Notes under the pieces: generated by a model | Database searches by the model: none | Seen by the model: only the letters and a program-made list of their open reading frames with translations | What the model was told of the DNA's origin: nothing | Assembly: GCF_030463535.1 (NCBI RefSeq) | Contig: NC_132896.1 | Location: 26,535,709 to 26,599,708 of the forward strand | Direction: 5' to 3' | DNA from: Salminus brasiliensis | Lineage: Eukaryota > Chordata > Actinopteri > Characiformes > Bryconidae | Length of the DNA stretch: 64,000 bases | Shown here: piece by piece, positions 1-10,539 of the stretch | Layout of the letters: every line of letters begins with the position of its first letter | Numbering within the stretch: the first letter of the stretch is position 1 | Program-made: the position numbers and the translations under genes

Positions 1-901
1 TTGTCACAACTGCATGTGCACAGTAAATGGCCTGAAACTATTAAAAACTGTGAAAGAACGTGAACGTTAACACCCAGTTTGGTAGATAGCTAACAGTCTA
101 GTAGTCTCCAGCAATATTACTTAGATAGAAGTATATACATATGTTATATGGTAGCGATGAGCAATCGAGCAAGCTTCCAGCATTGATAATGCTCAGAGAT
201 GAGAGAAGATAGATGAGACCATGCTGCATGTTTGTCGTACAGTTTTCAAAACATTATTACAAAAGACTGAATTATAAAACCGATATTATATTATTATATT
301 ATTAGAGCTTTATTTATTAGCTAAAACAGCAACTGCTGAAAAACAAATGTAGATTTCTGCCTCGTATTTATGTCTCAGTATACCTCTCAGCACAGATCGT
401 CTGCTTTAGATAAATTGGCTGACTGCCAGTTGTATGCTAGGAGCATAAAATTACCTGATTAGGATTCTGGCTGATTCCAGTTGTACACTCCTGGTGTCGA
501 TGCAGAGGGCTAGACATCGCACTGATCTCCAATATATAGATGGAGATAGCAGTGTTAAGGTATGTTGGTTTGTTGTTATGCACTTCGTTGTGGTGCTTGA
601 GGCAGGCAGTGCCTCTTCGCACGTGAACACTTGACAGAGGGAAGGGCAGTGCAGAATAAATAAATATAGAAGTAAATAAATAAGGGCAGCTGAGGGAGAA
701 AGCTTGACTGACTGAAAAAGCTAAGCTGTACAGGGTGATAATCAATGTTAAATTACCATCTGCTGTGCACAGTGTGAAAGCAAAATGTGCACCAGAGATC
801 CACACAAGGAAACAGGATTTTGTCAAAAACTGGTTTATTTCCAATCGTTCACTCCCAGTGCAAAAGCTCAAAGTGATTTCTGTCTTTGTTTTTTTCTACA
901 G
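1..901 (+). other. nlgn3: nlgn3 intron (3' part) upstream of the last coding exon
   Basis: This is the 3' part of the intron before the terminal neuroligin exon. It ends in a T-rich pyrimidine run and the acceptor ttctacag at 894-901. An open frame continues upstream from the exon to 735, but it has no neuroligin-like residues before 902, so the acceptor is taken as the exon boundary. Otherwise the stretch is AT-rich, with no gene or clear repeat seen. Confidence 0.8.
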
Positions 902-1763
902 AGATCCCAACAAGCCGGTGCCTCAGGATACCAAGTTCATCCACACGAAAGCTAACCGCTTCGAGGAGGTGGCCTGGTCCAAGTACAACCCACAGGACCA
1001 GCTGTACCTGCACATCGGGCTGAAGCCGCGAGTGCGTGACCACTACCGTGCCACCAAGGTGGCCTTCTGGAAGCACCTCGTGCCCCACCTGTACAACTTG
1101 CACGACATGTTCCACTACACGTCCACTACCACCAAAGTGCCGCCACCCGAGACCACGCAGAACTCGCTCTCCACCAAGCGGCCCAACGGCAAAGCATGGC
1201 CCTTCAACACCAAGCGGCCACCCATGTCGCCGGCATACAACAGCGAGAGCGGAAAGGAGCAGTGGAACGGCGGCGAGGAGCCCGGTCAGTTGGTGGTGGA
1301 GAACCCGCGTGACTACTCCACCGAGCTAAGCGTCACCATCGCCGTGGGCGCCTCTCTCCTGTTCCTCAACGTGTTGGCCTTTGCCGCCCTCTACTACCGA
1401 AAAGACAAGAGGCGGCAGGAGCAGCAGCCCCAGTCCAGTCCTCCCAGGGCCTCCAACCCTGCTTCGTCCAACGACGTGGGCCGGCACGCCCCCGAGGAGG
1501 AGATCATGTCGCTTCAGGTCAACCAGTCACATCATGAGTGTGATGCCGGACCAGCCGGGGAGGCACTGCGACTAGCTTCGCTGCCCGACTACGCTCTGAC
1601 ACTGCGGCGCTCACCTGACGACATCCCGCTCATGACGCCCAACACCATCACCATGATCCCCAACTCGCTGGTGGGCATGCCGAACCTGCACCCTTACAAC
1701 ACCTTCACCGCTGGCTTCAACTCCACCGGCCTGCCCCACTCGCACTCCACTACACGTGTATAG
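902..1763 (+). CDS. nlgn3: Neuroligin-3, terminal coding exon (partial gene)
   Basis: Neuroligins are postsynaptic adhesion proteins that bind presynaptic neurexins and organise synapses. This exon gives the C-terminal 286 residues plus one shared codon. In order it encodes the end of the cholinesterase-like ectodomain ([38 protein letters not shown]), a Ser/Thr/Pro-rich juxtamembrane stalk, one transmembrane helix ([19 protein letters not shown]), a basic stop-transfer stretch (YYRKDKRR), the conserved gephyrin-binding region around [15 protein letters not shown], and the C-terminal PDZ ligand HSTTRV before TAG at 1761-1763. The last line of the protein (NSLVG...[23 protein letters not shown]) fits NLGN3 better than NLGN1, 2 or 4, as I know those sequences. 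The acceptor phase leaves the last base of a codon in this exon, matching the usual Gly before DPNKP. Upstream exons lie outside the window. Teleosts often have nlgn3a and nlgn3b, and I cannot say which this is. Confidence 0.93.
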
Positions 1764-3537
1764 CTTTAAGGAGGCCCGCCGACACGTCGAGGGTTGTGGG
1801 GGTGGGGGGTTTGGTTTTATAGGAATATACCCAGGGGGGATTGCAGAGGAGCCTAAAAGTGAACGATCTGAACAGACTTGAATTAGGAGTCTCGGCCACA
1901 TTCTCCAGATGTCGAGTGGTTGCAGACCTGCCAAACCGTGAACTACTCCATCTTCCCTAGCAGAGGGACGAGCATTTCAAGCAGTATTTTTTTCTAATAA
2001 TCATTTTAAAAACAGGGGTGGGATGGGGTCGGGGGGAGGGGACGCCTTTTTAAGAAGACTGGGGGAGATATCAACACTTTTTTCTTGAATAATTAACAAA
2101 AAAATGAAGAAAAGTGCTTTTTATTTCCCATTTCAGTCTCTAGTGGGAAACGCATTTCGAAACAATGGCCTCTGAGATGACATTTACGTAATATTTGTGT
2201 TGCTTTTACTTTTTTCTTTTCAATGCCTTACTGAAAGATTCAGTTTTTGATTTTCTACTTTTTATCTTTCGCTGAGGTGGTGAGCTTGAGTGGAACCTAT
2301 TCGCCATGAACGACTGGATTCTTGAAAACGCGAGAGACGTAAATAGAAAACAGAGAATCGAAGAAGCAATCTGGACCAACTCTTCTTTTTTTTTTTGCGT
2401 ATCCTCATACATGGTTTTACTGTGTTTTTTTTTTTCTTTTCTTATTTCCAGTGCTAATTATTTGTCTGATACAGACTCTGCCACGAGACAAGACTGGAGA
2501 TACAGACTTTACTGTGATTGTTTTGTTAAGAGAAAAGTGCATCTTTTTCAACAGATTTATCTATCGCCTACTGGATCTGATCTTCACGAAATGCACATGT
2601 ACACACAATGCTCAGAAAACATGTTTGTTAGCGTGTGTGTATGTGTGTGTGTGAGTGGGAATAAGTATGCTAGTGGGTAGGATACCTGAGAACGAGCATT
2701 TGTGTGCACGTGTGAGAGCGCGAGTGTGTGAGTGTGAGCGTACATGCGGACATTTGCCCTGTTTTCGTTGAACATTTTGTGTGGGGGGGGGGGGGGTGGG
2801 GTGGGGAAGGGAGGGCTTCTTTGCCATGTTGTTGATTTTGTTCTCCACGAGTAGTGTATCAGCTGCGTCTCTGGTCGTCCGTCTTTTGCGAAATAGCACT
2901 TTTTGTTCTTTTAAAAAAAAATTATATATGTCTAATTTTGCTTAAGAATTACAAAAATAAATCTATTATTTTACATGTAAAAGAAAAAAAATAGCTAAAG
3001 ATTCAACTCAACTAACTGACATGATTCCATTGACTTTGTAAGAGTTCCTCCCAGCAGGAGATGGTGGCCTGTTTACACTGAATAACCTTAATTTCAGTGT
3101 AGACCTGTGTTTCTTTAAATATATACATATATATATATAAATATTGGAATACATACATATATGTATAGGGCTTTTATGAAGATTATACTTCCATTGATAA
3201 CCATTAAAAGTGTAAATGGCTATTTACTATTAGATTGAAAGCACCAATATCCAGAAAACGGAGTGATTAGTGTTTGTCCTAGTCTAACTCTAAACACCAT
3301 AATCTGAGGCCACACCAAGTGTCTTTTTAATAGCTCTATATGTATATTTATGTATAAATATATTTAATATTTATTTATGTATACCAGATGTATACATGCT
3401 GATTGTGCCATGTGCCAAAATTAAACCATAAAACTGGAGAAGACATGTTGCAAACAAAACATTATTTCTCATGCAAGTTTCCTCTGATTTATTCTGCCTG
3501 ATCCGGAATTTTTAACGTGTTAATAAAATGAAATAAA
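1764..3537 (+). other. nlgn3: nlgn3 3'UTR (approximate extent)
   Basis: Noncoding DNA after the neuroligin stop. It contains poly-T and poly-G runs, a GT-rich stretch (2628-2740) and AT-rich palindromic stretches (3117-3165, 3340-3385). Candidate polyadenylation signals AATAAA lie near 2956 and at 3522-3527 and 3532-3537. The true cleavage site is not known, so the end given is the most distal plausible one. Confidence 0.5.
2628..2740. repeat. GT-rich low-complexity stretch in the nlgn3 3'UTR
   Basis: Imperfect GT/GTGA repeats interrupted by short unique sequence. A run of G's follows at about 2780-2797. Confidence 0.7.
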
Positions 3538-3540
3538 TAA

Positions 3541-4998
3541 TGGTGGTATAAATACTGGGAGACAATCACACTGGGGCACAGGTGGGCCCACAGAAACGAT
3601 GCATAGTTTTTATGGGGCCCCTGCAGAATTTTTCTAGTGGCCTGGCCAGTGGCTAAACATTACTTCTTAAAGGCTACACATACCATCATTCAAGGTGAAA
3701 AAAGAATATATGAACAAGAGACTGGCGAATAAGAAGTCAGCTTTAGCCTCAACATGTAATAAACAGTGGTAAACATTTGTGTGTTCATAAGTACCATTAT
3801 GAACAGTAGTACTATCTGGTGAGCTAGACAGCAACAGGTCAGTCAAAACAGCTCTTTAGCCTCTATACTCTATATGACAACCCTCTTATACAGTATACAG
3901 CTAGCTAACTGCTGAAGTCTGTTTCTCTATGTCAGGAAACATTAAATGAATTCATTTTCAGCCTCTTACTAGCTAAGCTAGCCTGCATACGAAATGATGG
4001 GTCCCTCTAGTGGTTCTGCTAGCATTAGCAGATAATGGTACTGTTGTACTTCATGGATGAGCAGCTAGATTATGTAGCTACCTGTTTGGTATGACATTAC
4101 ACACAAATACCATTATTGCCACAATACAACTGTATTATATACAGTACTGTGCAAAGGTCTAAAGGTCATTATTAATCAGGTGCTCATTTGAAATACATTG
4201 ACTAAACAAGCTAATTCCATAACTCATGTTTGCGAACAGGGAGCCCTCTATTTCTTTTAGCACTGGTGCCCTAGTTATCCTGGTTTCGCCACTGAAGGTA
4301 AGAACTCTTCGGAGGAAAACGGACAAATTCAGTGCTTCAAAGGTGGGAGTTTGGATGGAAAGCACACATATACTCGGGTCAGTGCTTCTGCTCTTCGTAA
4401 ACTGCCAGCCAATTGCGGACATGTGGGGTAAAAGCGGTCCAAACCAAAAGCGAATACAGCGAGCCCGACTCCTGCTAAAGTGTTCTCAGCCAGTAAGGCA
4501 CTTGTCTTCATTGACCTTAATCAACCACCTCCTGCTCTTCATCACAATAGCTCTTGAATACGCTTTAGCCCCCTACTCCCGCAGCCCAGCAGAATGACAA
4601 GGATATCCATGCTAAAGGTTAGTGGATAAATTTGGCCTCCGAATTACGGCAGCCGAGTCTGCGGTCTCCACAGAAAAGTCTCCCCACATCAGTGTCACTC
4701 CACTGCTCGCTGTGCGTTTGGAAGGTCGTACTAGCCCAGTTTTATCTCTCCTTTTAACTAGCACAGCTCAGTCCAGCTATGTTGAAGTGCCAGTTGGATC
4801 TGAATCAGGACCAGACCTGAATTGGGAGTCCCCATATGGAAAACCAACCACTCCAGAATTACTGCCACCCTTCATGGAGGGTGGCAGTAAATCAATATCT
4901 GAAAAAACACATGCATCGAGTGATAATTCAGGCTTGTACAAATAAGTAAGCTGCATATTTCCATTCGTTGTGGAACAAATAATGAAAAAATACAAATT
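3541..4998. other. Intergenic; no gene seen
   Basis: Only short, unconvincing open frames occur. A tip resembling Tc1-type transposon ends (acagtactgtgcaaaggtct) lies at 4141-4160, and a perfect 12-bp inverted repeat lies at 4859-4890. No other structure was recognised. Confidence 0.6.
4859..4890. repeat. Perfect inverted repeat (12-bp arms, 8-nt loop)
   Basis: The arms TTACTGCCACCC (4859-4870) and GGGTGGCAGTAA (4879-4890) are exact reverse complements around an 8-nt loop. No T-tract follows, and the setting is intergenic. It may be the centre of a palindromic MITE. Confidence 0.8.
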
Positions 4999-5029
4999 GA
5001 TAGGATTCAAAGCTATTGGCACCCTCTTA

Positions 5030-5330
5030 ATGAATATTTGATGAAGCCTCCCCTGGTGAGAATAACAACACTGAGCTATGTTTTGTAATGCTTATCAAGT
5101 CTAAAGATGACTTGGGAAATTGGAACGCTCCTTCATGCAGAACATTTCCAGTTTGTTGATCTGCTTGACTCTTTGCTTATACACCACCCTCTTCAATACA
5201 CCGCACAGTGTTTCACAGGGTTTCAGTCTGAAGACTGAAATGGCCAGTATAGCGGTCAAGCCAAGTGTTGAAAAGGAGTGTTCTTCTGGATGCAGAAGGG
5301 TGAGTCCATCTGTGGGGTAGAACACAATTC
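5030..5330 (-). pseudogene. Tc1-like transposase C-terminal remnant
   Basis: The - strand reading includes QRVKQINKLEMFCMKERSNF and, after a stop, VILTRGGFIKY. The latter resembles the usual C-terminal end of Tc1-like transposases (V-I-x-A-x-G-G-x-T-K-Y). No catalytic residues survive in this part. Confidence 0.45.
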
Positions 5331-5409
5331 AAAATGCTTCAAAATGCTTTGGTTGAAAGGTTGTGTCAGTGGTGGGCACAAAGAACACAATGATCTTATC
5401 AGCTGTCCT

Positions 5410-6090
5410 CACAATTCACAGTAGTGCAGAGCCCATACCAGACAGTGAGACAGCTGGTCAGAGCGCTCTCTGTATTGTCCCCCTGTAGAAGGTAGTGAGA
5501 ATGGAGGCAGGTTTGCTCTCTCCTGGTCTTTCTTTCGAAGTGATGAAACTGGAGCTTTTGACTTTCTCCACAGCTGAACCATTCCTGTGCTGGGGAGAGT
5601 GTTCACCTCAGCTTCTCCTGAAGTAAACAATCATGTCTTCATTTTTAAAACATTAAGACTAGAATAGATTGTTGTCTCTGCTCCAGCCTGTAAGCTGCTC
5701 CACCTTTTCCCTGTATGCTTACTCGCCATTATCGCTGATGGGTCCCAGTTATGTAGTATCCTCAGCAAACCTGATGATGTGATTTGAGCTGTGCTTTGCA
5801 GGGCTGTCATGAGTCAGCAGTGTGAATAGCAGGGGACTGAGCACACAGCCCTGGGGAACTCCGTGGGAGTTGCTGATCCTGAAAGACTGAGGTCTCCCAG
5901 TCAGGATGCCCAGGCCACAGTTGCAGAGGGAGATGTTCAGGCTCAGCAAGCTTAGTTTTGGAATGTTTGCCAAGCTAAAGTTTATGAATAGCTTTTTCAC
6001 ATACTCTGTCCACTCTGTCCAGTTGGTTGGACAATTGCCTAGCTCAGGGAAACTGGAAATAATGTCTTCTCCTCAAGTTAGTCAGCACAT
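5410..6090 (-). mobile_element. LINE (CR1/L2/Rex-like) reverse transcriptase fragment
   Basis: The - strand translation at 5749-6000 contains the reverse-transcriptase palm region. It reads [18 protein letters not shown], then [15 protein letters not shown], then [21 protein letters not shown]. The last is a degenerate form of the FADDTT catalytic box, with the first catalytic Asp as Glu. Flanking sequence (5410-5640) resembles the downstream part of such fish LINE open frames but is badly decayed. It lies between the N- and C-terminal parts of a Tc1 relic, so it probably inserted there. Confidence 0.7.
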
Positions 6091-6446
6091 CCCCTGAGCA
6101 TCCTCCCAGACTGGATTGCACAGGCCTGTTGGACAGACTTGGTTGGTGGGAGGTGAGGTTGTCTTCCTTGCCTAAAATCACACATAGAAGTCATATAGTA
6201 GCGGCCACGTCCGTGTGGACTTTGTTGTGTGACTGAGGTCATTACTTTGTTGGAAGGTCCACTCAAGGTCAAGGTTCAGATTTTTGGCTTAAAAAGTGGA
6301 ATTTATTACACCATTGAGTTTCACAAGAGCCCCAGGGTTAGTAGCAGCAAAACAGCCCTAAAGCAGCAATGATGACATTAGGAAATGCTTTTTTTTTTGG
6401 AAACAAACCTTTTAGTCATGGTGGCAATATATGATAGGTCCAATAT

Positions 6447-6707
6447 TTAACTAAACTCTGCAGTATTGACAGAGTAGTCTTTGCATCTCTTTTTGCCCCT
6501 CTTCCCACTGTATGGGGGTACACTCATGTGTGCTCTTCCAGGGAACCTTTCAATGTAAACTTTTTTATTAGTATCCTGCTTGTGCTTTTTTTCTAACCAT
6601 TTTTTTCTGTGCAGATCCACAACCGTCTTTCTCATTTTATCTGACAGCTCTTTGTTTTCATCCATGTTTATTATTAGTAAAGACATTTTACATGTATGTA
6701 ATTTCAC
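6447..6707 (-). pseudogene. Tc1-like transposase N-terminal remnant
   Basis: An open frame of 86 codons on the - strand includes KELSDKMRKTVVDLHRKK. This resembles the start of the paired-like DNA-binding domain of Tc1 transposases (KELSxxLRxKVVDLH). The catalytic domain does not continue in frame. Confidence 0.5.
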
Positions 6708-6777
6708 TTGTGAAACAGTGAAAGAGCAGGTGTGTCAATACCTTTGACCATATGGTGTACAAATATCCAAATCATTC

Positions 6778-7340
6778 AAGTGGTAGGGATTTGCCAACCC
6801 CCATGTCATGGCATGTACGGCCAAACAAGAAGGGATGAACACTTGCAGAGATTGAATAAAGCAAGGTAGTTTATTAAACATTACAAAAACACAAAACCAA
6901 GGTGCTACGAGAAAACAAAGTGCAGCAACTAAGGGTCAAAATGGGAAACACAAAAGAACGTGGCAAACAAGATGGCGAAGGAGCAGGGAGTAATAGGAGC
7001 TGAGCGGGAAATAACTAGAAGGTAAACTAAGGAGGGGTCGAACGAAAAGCCGCAAGCCTAGCTTGGGTAACAGGAGTAACCAGAAACTAGATCCAGAGCC
7101 GCACTCTGGATGATATCTCTTGACTAAGAACGGATCGCTTGCCGACTTGAACATGCCACCAACGCATGGGGAATCACGGAGAGTCAAGGAGATTCCTGGA
7201 GATTCAATTCACAGCAAGGAGTGGCTGTCATGGAGCTCCTTAAATGCTCCCAGTTCCAGGTGCTCCTGAACAACAACAGTCCTTATATGGGCCAGTGGGC
7301 GGCGGCCCAGGGAAGGGCGCGATAACGAGGGCCTGACACC
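6778..7340. repeat. Probable interspersed repeat, unclassified
   Basis: A purine-rich, A-rich block with a style unlike its surroundings. It starts near catgtcatggcatgtacgg and ends near gggcctgacacccc, and it lies between two Tc1 relics. I recall similar blocks as multi-copy in fish genomes but cannot name the family. No coding content was recognised. Confidence 0.35.
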
Positions 7341-7473
7341 CCATAGCAAATGAGGTTTATTAGCAAAATGTTCAAGCATTCAGCTGTTTGCAATAAACCA
7401 GTCAAACCAGACACAAGTAATATAACAATATAACAACGTGCTTTCTCCAAATTCAACACAAAATGTCTGTCTT

Positions 7474-7988
7474 TAATACTTAGTAAAGCACCCTTTTGCT
7501 GTTATGACCTTCTGCAAATGTGATGCATAGCCAGACACCAGCTTCTGGCAGCGTTCCTGAGGAATTTTAGCCCATTCCTCATGGGCAGTGGCCTCTAGTT
7601 CATATTCATGGGTTTATGTGCTGCAACCGCTTTCTTCAAATCCCAACAAAGATTTTATATGGGGTTCAAGTGAGGCGACTCTGAAGGACACTGCAAAATC
7701 TTCCAGGACTTCTGCATACCTCAAAGTCCAACAAGGCCTGTCTTCAGAACTCCTGGAAGTTTCTGAAGTGGCTGTCCCAGTCACCCAAATTGAACCCAAT
7801 AGAAAATCTTTGGTGGGATTTGCAGAAGGTTGTTGCAGCACGCAAACCCAAGAATATCAGTGAGCTGGAGGTCACTGCCCATGAGGACTTGGCAAGATTC
7901 CTCAAGAACACTGCAAAAAGCTGGTGTCTGGCTATGCATCACGTTTGCAGTAGGTAATAACAGCAGAAGGGTGCTTTGCTAAGTACTT
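7474..7988. mobile_element. Two Tc1-like transposase 3' ends in inverted orientation (imperfect long palindrome)
   Basis: The left arm (7474-7681) read on the - strand and the right arm (7776-7988) read on the + strand both encode the end of a Tc1-like transposase. The left gives HEEWAKIPQERCQKL and VSGYASHLQKVITAKG. The right gives SPKLNPIENLWWDLQKV and VAARKPKNISELEVTAHE before frameshifts. The two arms are similar along about 210 bases and are separated by about 95 bases. Only the catalytic Glu region (NPIENLW) is present. The element is dead. Confidence 0.8.
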
Positions 7989-8000
7989 AAGACCCCTGTT

Positions 8001-10455
8001 ATGAAGGAGTTGAATAATTCAGAGACTGCAGTCCTCATTAAAAGTGGCATTTTGCTACATTGGCTGTGTTGAGCTACTGACATTGTTCTAGTTTGATTAG
8101 TTTATGGCAAACTTCTAGCCTTATGAACGCTGTCCTTAAGAAAAGTGGTACTCAGTACTCAGCATCAGTGGATACCCTCAATCCAGATACTGGAACTGGT
8201 CCTAGTGTGCAAAAAGTGACACCGGCTCACTAGTTGATCAGTCAAAGCTCATAAGAGGAGCAGTAATAACCAACATGCATTTAATATGCCAGTGATTTCT
8301 GCCATTTACATCTTCAGTGTAGATGAGCAGGTTGATAACAACCCCACATTCACAGTTGGATAACAGTAGACACTGTATTTATCTAGTCCAACATGCTGTG
8401 CAGCTACTTCATACTCTTCCAATCCTTATATTCCATTACACATAACGGTTCTCCCCACATTCATCTCCAAAATGCTGATGCTGCTGCCGCTAATGCAGTA
8501 CTTGATAAACCCATACCTCTCATACATTGATGAAAATCTCCTTTATTCCGTGCTGAAAATGGTAGCTGGGTGTTTTTGAGTGTGTGCTGGTGGCTAAAGG
8601 GGGGAGTGCGACTTAGCAAACATCTCACAGTTAGGGTCATTGGTTAGGTTGGCATTTTGATGGAATGCTGATGAAATCTTAGATATCATATGCTTAGTGA
8701 GTGCATTTTCAGTTGTGTTTCAGGGTATTTATTCATGGAATTTGCTGGGCCCAATCAAAGCACCGCCACTAATCAGTGCGTCCCTAGTTAAAATACATCT
8801 GAAACCCCCGTCCCCAGGCCTCATCAAAGAATGCATAAAGCTAAGATTAATACGGGATCCTGACGGTTAAAGGTGCTCTAGAATGGAGAACTGTTGGTGC
8901 ACGGACGTGACATAAAGTGAACCTCAAGCACTGTTGTCACACAATCCAGAATAACCAAATCAACTATAAAACGAATCAATTCTAAAACAGTCTTGACTCA
9001 TTTTATATACACTCCCAAGACGTACGTGTGCATCCTTTCCACTAACAAGAACACTTCTTCACAGAGGTTACTATAGAAGAATATGGAGGCTAAAAGCTAA
9101 TGATAGGCCGTCTAGAGAAGGGAGAAGGGCTGACTGGTGAAGGTGCTGACCGAAGGAAGGACCTCTGCATGTATCTGCATGGCTAAGCCAATGATTTAGC
9201 TTTAGCTGGTTAACCACACAGTGTGCTGAGAGGGCACAGAGAAGACAGCAACACCAGTCCAGTAAATATCCAGTGAGACTTTAACATGCTTTTGTTACAG
9301 TGCTGAGCTATGCTATGCTATGTGGCTCCTGTGAGCTATCACGCTACTGCAAACCAGCCAATAAAGGCAGAGCTTATTGTTTTTTTTTACCCCACAGTTC
9401 TGTTCTACAGAAATCCAGCTTAAACCCAATGCTTCAGATATACTATTTAGTATTTTGCTTGTTTTATTAAACATTTTGTAATAATTTGACTATTGTGCCA
9501 TATTGACTTAAAGCTGCTGTTTCTTTTTTTGATATATTGATTTTTTGTGTAATACTGAACTTGGGTGTTAAGTGAAGCATTCAGTAAAAGTGTAAATATG
9601 AAACACAAAGCAGAAATCTGATAAAATATTCCTCAAGAATCACTTAGAATCACATCTGATCTCTCTGAATCACACGAATCATATCAGATCTCTCTGAGAA
9701 CGGCCTGGGCGTGGTCTTAAGCTTTGATGCAGAGAAGAACCACCCATTTCACATGAAGAGGAGAGCAATACTGGTGAAATACAGCAGATGTGGATTAGAC
9801 TTTGGGAAGATATTAATAAGACATACTTTGCACATTACTTCTGGGGGCCCTGAGGAGCCAGATTCACTTCATTAGAAAGAAACCTCAGATTTAGGTTTTA
9901 ACAGTCACCCTTTTAAATGGACTAGGTCTGGGTTGGGGATGAATGCATATAGTTTCAATCTACCCACATAAACTAAATAAGAATATATATATAAACTAAA
10001 TAAGAATATATAATAATAATAAATAGTCTTTTATACCTGCACATCCTGGAAGTGAGCAACTGAGCCAACAGTATAATCCAGATAGGGAGTATTTGATGAA
10101 GCTGTTTTTTTACATTGGCAGCCAGCCCTTGTGTCCAATGAGGTTTAATGTGCTTTTTAGAATCCAAGATAGTCAACTGAGAATTTGTCTGGAAGAATGG
10201 GAACTAAAAATATCAACAGCATAAACAGGAAAAATGAAAAAGCTGTGTTCATCAAACAAAAGATAAACCGACTTACCCCAGTGGCCAAGTGGGTATCAGG
10301 AATGCAGACAAATGTTAATGTTAAACTGACATCTGCTGTTAAGCAGTGAAAAGTTGGACCACTCCAATTGCTGCTGAAATGTTTACCTATAAGGGAGTGG
10401 TGGTCGTGCCGAGTATGTTATTGATTTTGTAGAGAAGTTTGACCTCTGTGCACCG
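8001..10455. other. Intergenic; no gene seen
   Basis: AT-rich unique-looking DNA. The only local structure noted is an imperfect tandem duplication at 9641-9698, where two copies share about 12 bases reading agatctctctga. No exon with splice sites and a recognisable protein was found. Confidence 0.55.
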
Positions 10456-10537
10456 ACCAACTGCAGCTTTCTTAAATACTTAATTGAGAAAGGGTATTAG
10501 AATTCGATGAAGCATCTAATCCCCATATTGTGATGCG
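10456..10537 (+). repeat. Copy 1 of a short unclassified repeat
   Basis: It shares with 12506-12574 a 60-70 base block: gcagctttc, then tgagaaagggt, then gatgaagcatctaatccccatattgtga. The two copies differ by small gaps and substitutions and sit in the same orientation about 2 kb apart. Confidence 0.6.
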
Positions 10538-10539
10538 GT

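Larger units (their letters stand above)
4999..6757 (-). mobile_element. Decayed Tc1-like transposon with recognisable inverted termini, carrying a LINE fragment
   Basis: The left end near 4999-5023 (ataggattcaaagctattgg...) and the reverse complement of the right end near 6731-6756 (atatggtcaaaggtattgac...) match along about 22 positions with few differences, as Tc1-like terminal inverted repeats would. On the - strand, a transposase N-terminal-like segment (KELSDKMRKTVVDLHR) lies near 6640-6700, next to the right end. A C-terminal-like segment (VILTRGGFIKY) lies near 5030-5070, next to the left end. The order and strand agree with one element. The middle is occupied by unrelated LINE-like sequence, and stops and frameshifts are everywhere, so it is inactive. 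Confidence 0.6.

Noticed and set aside
735-901. Coding extension upstream of the neuroligin exon
   Set aside because: The frame is open by chance. The residues do not match neuroligins and a good acceptor sits at 894-901.
849-1115. Antisense open frame over the nlgn3 exon
   Set aside because: Shadow of the strongly coding + strand frame. The residues show no domain.
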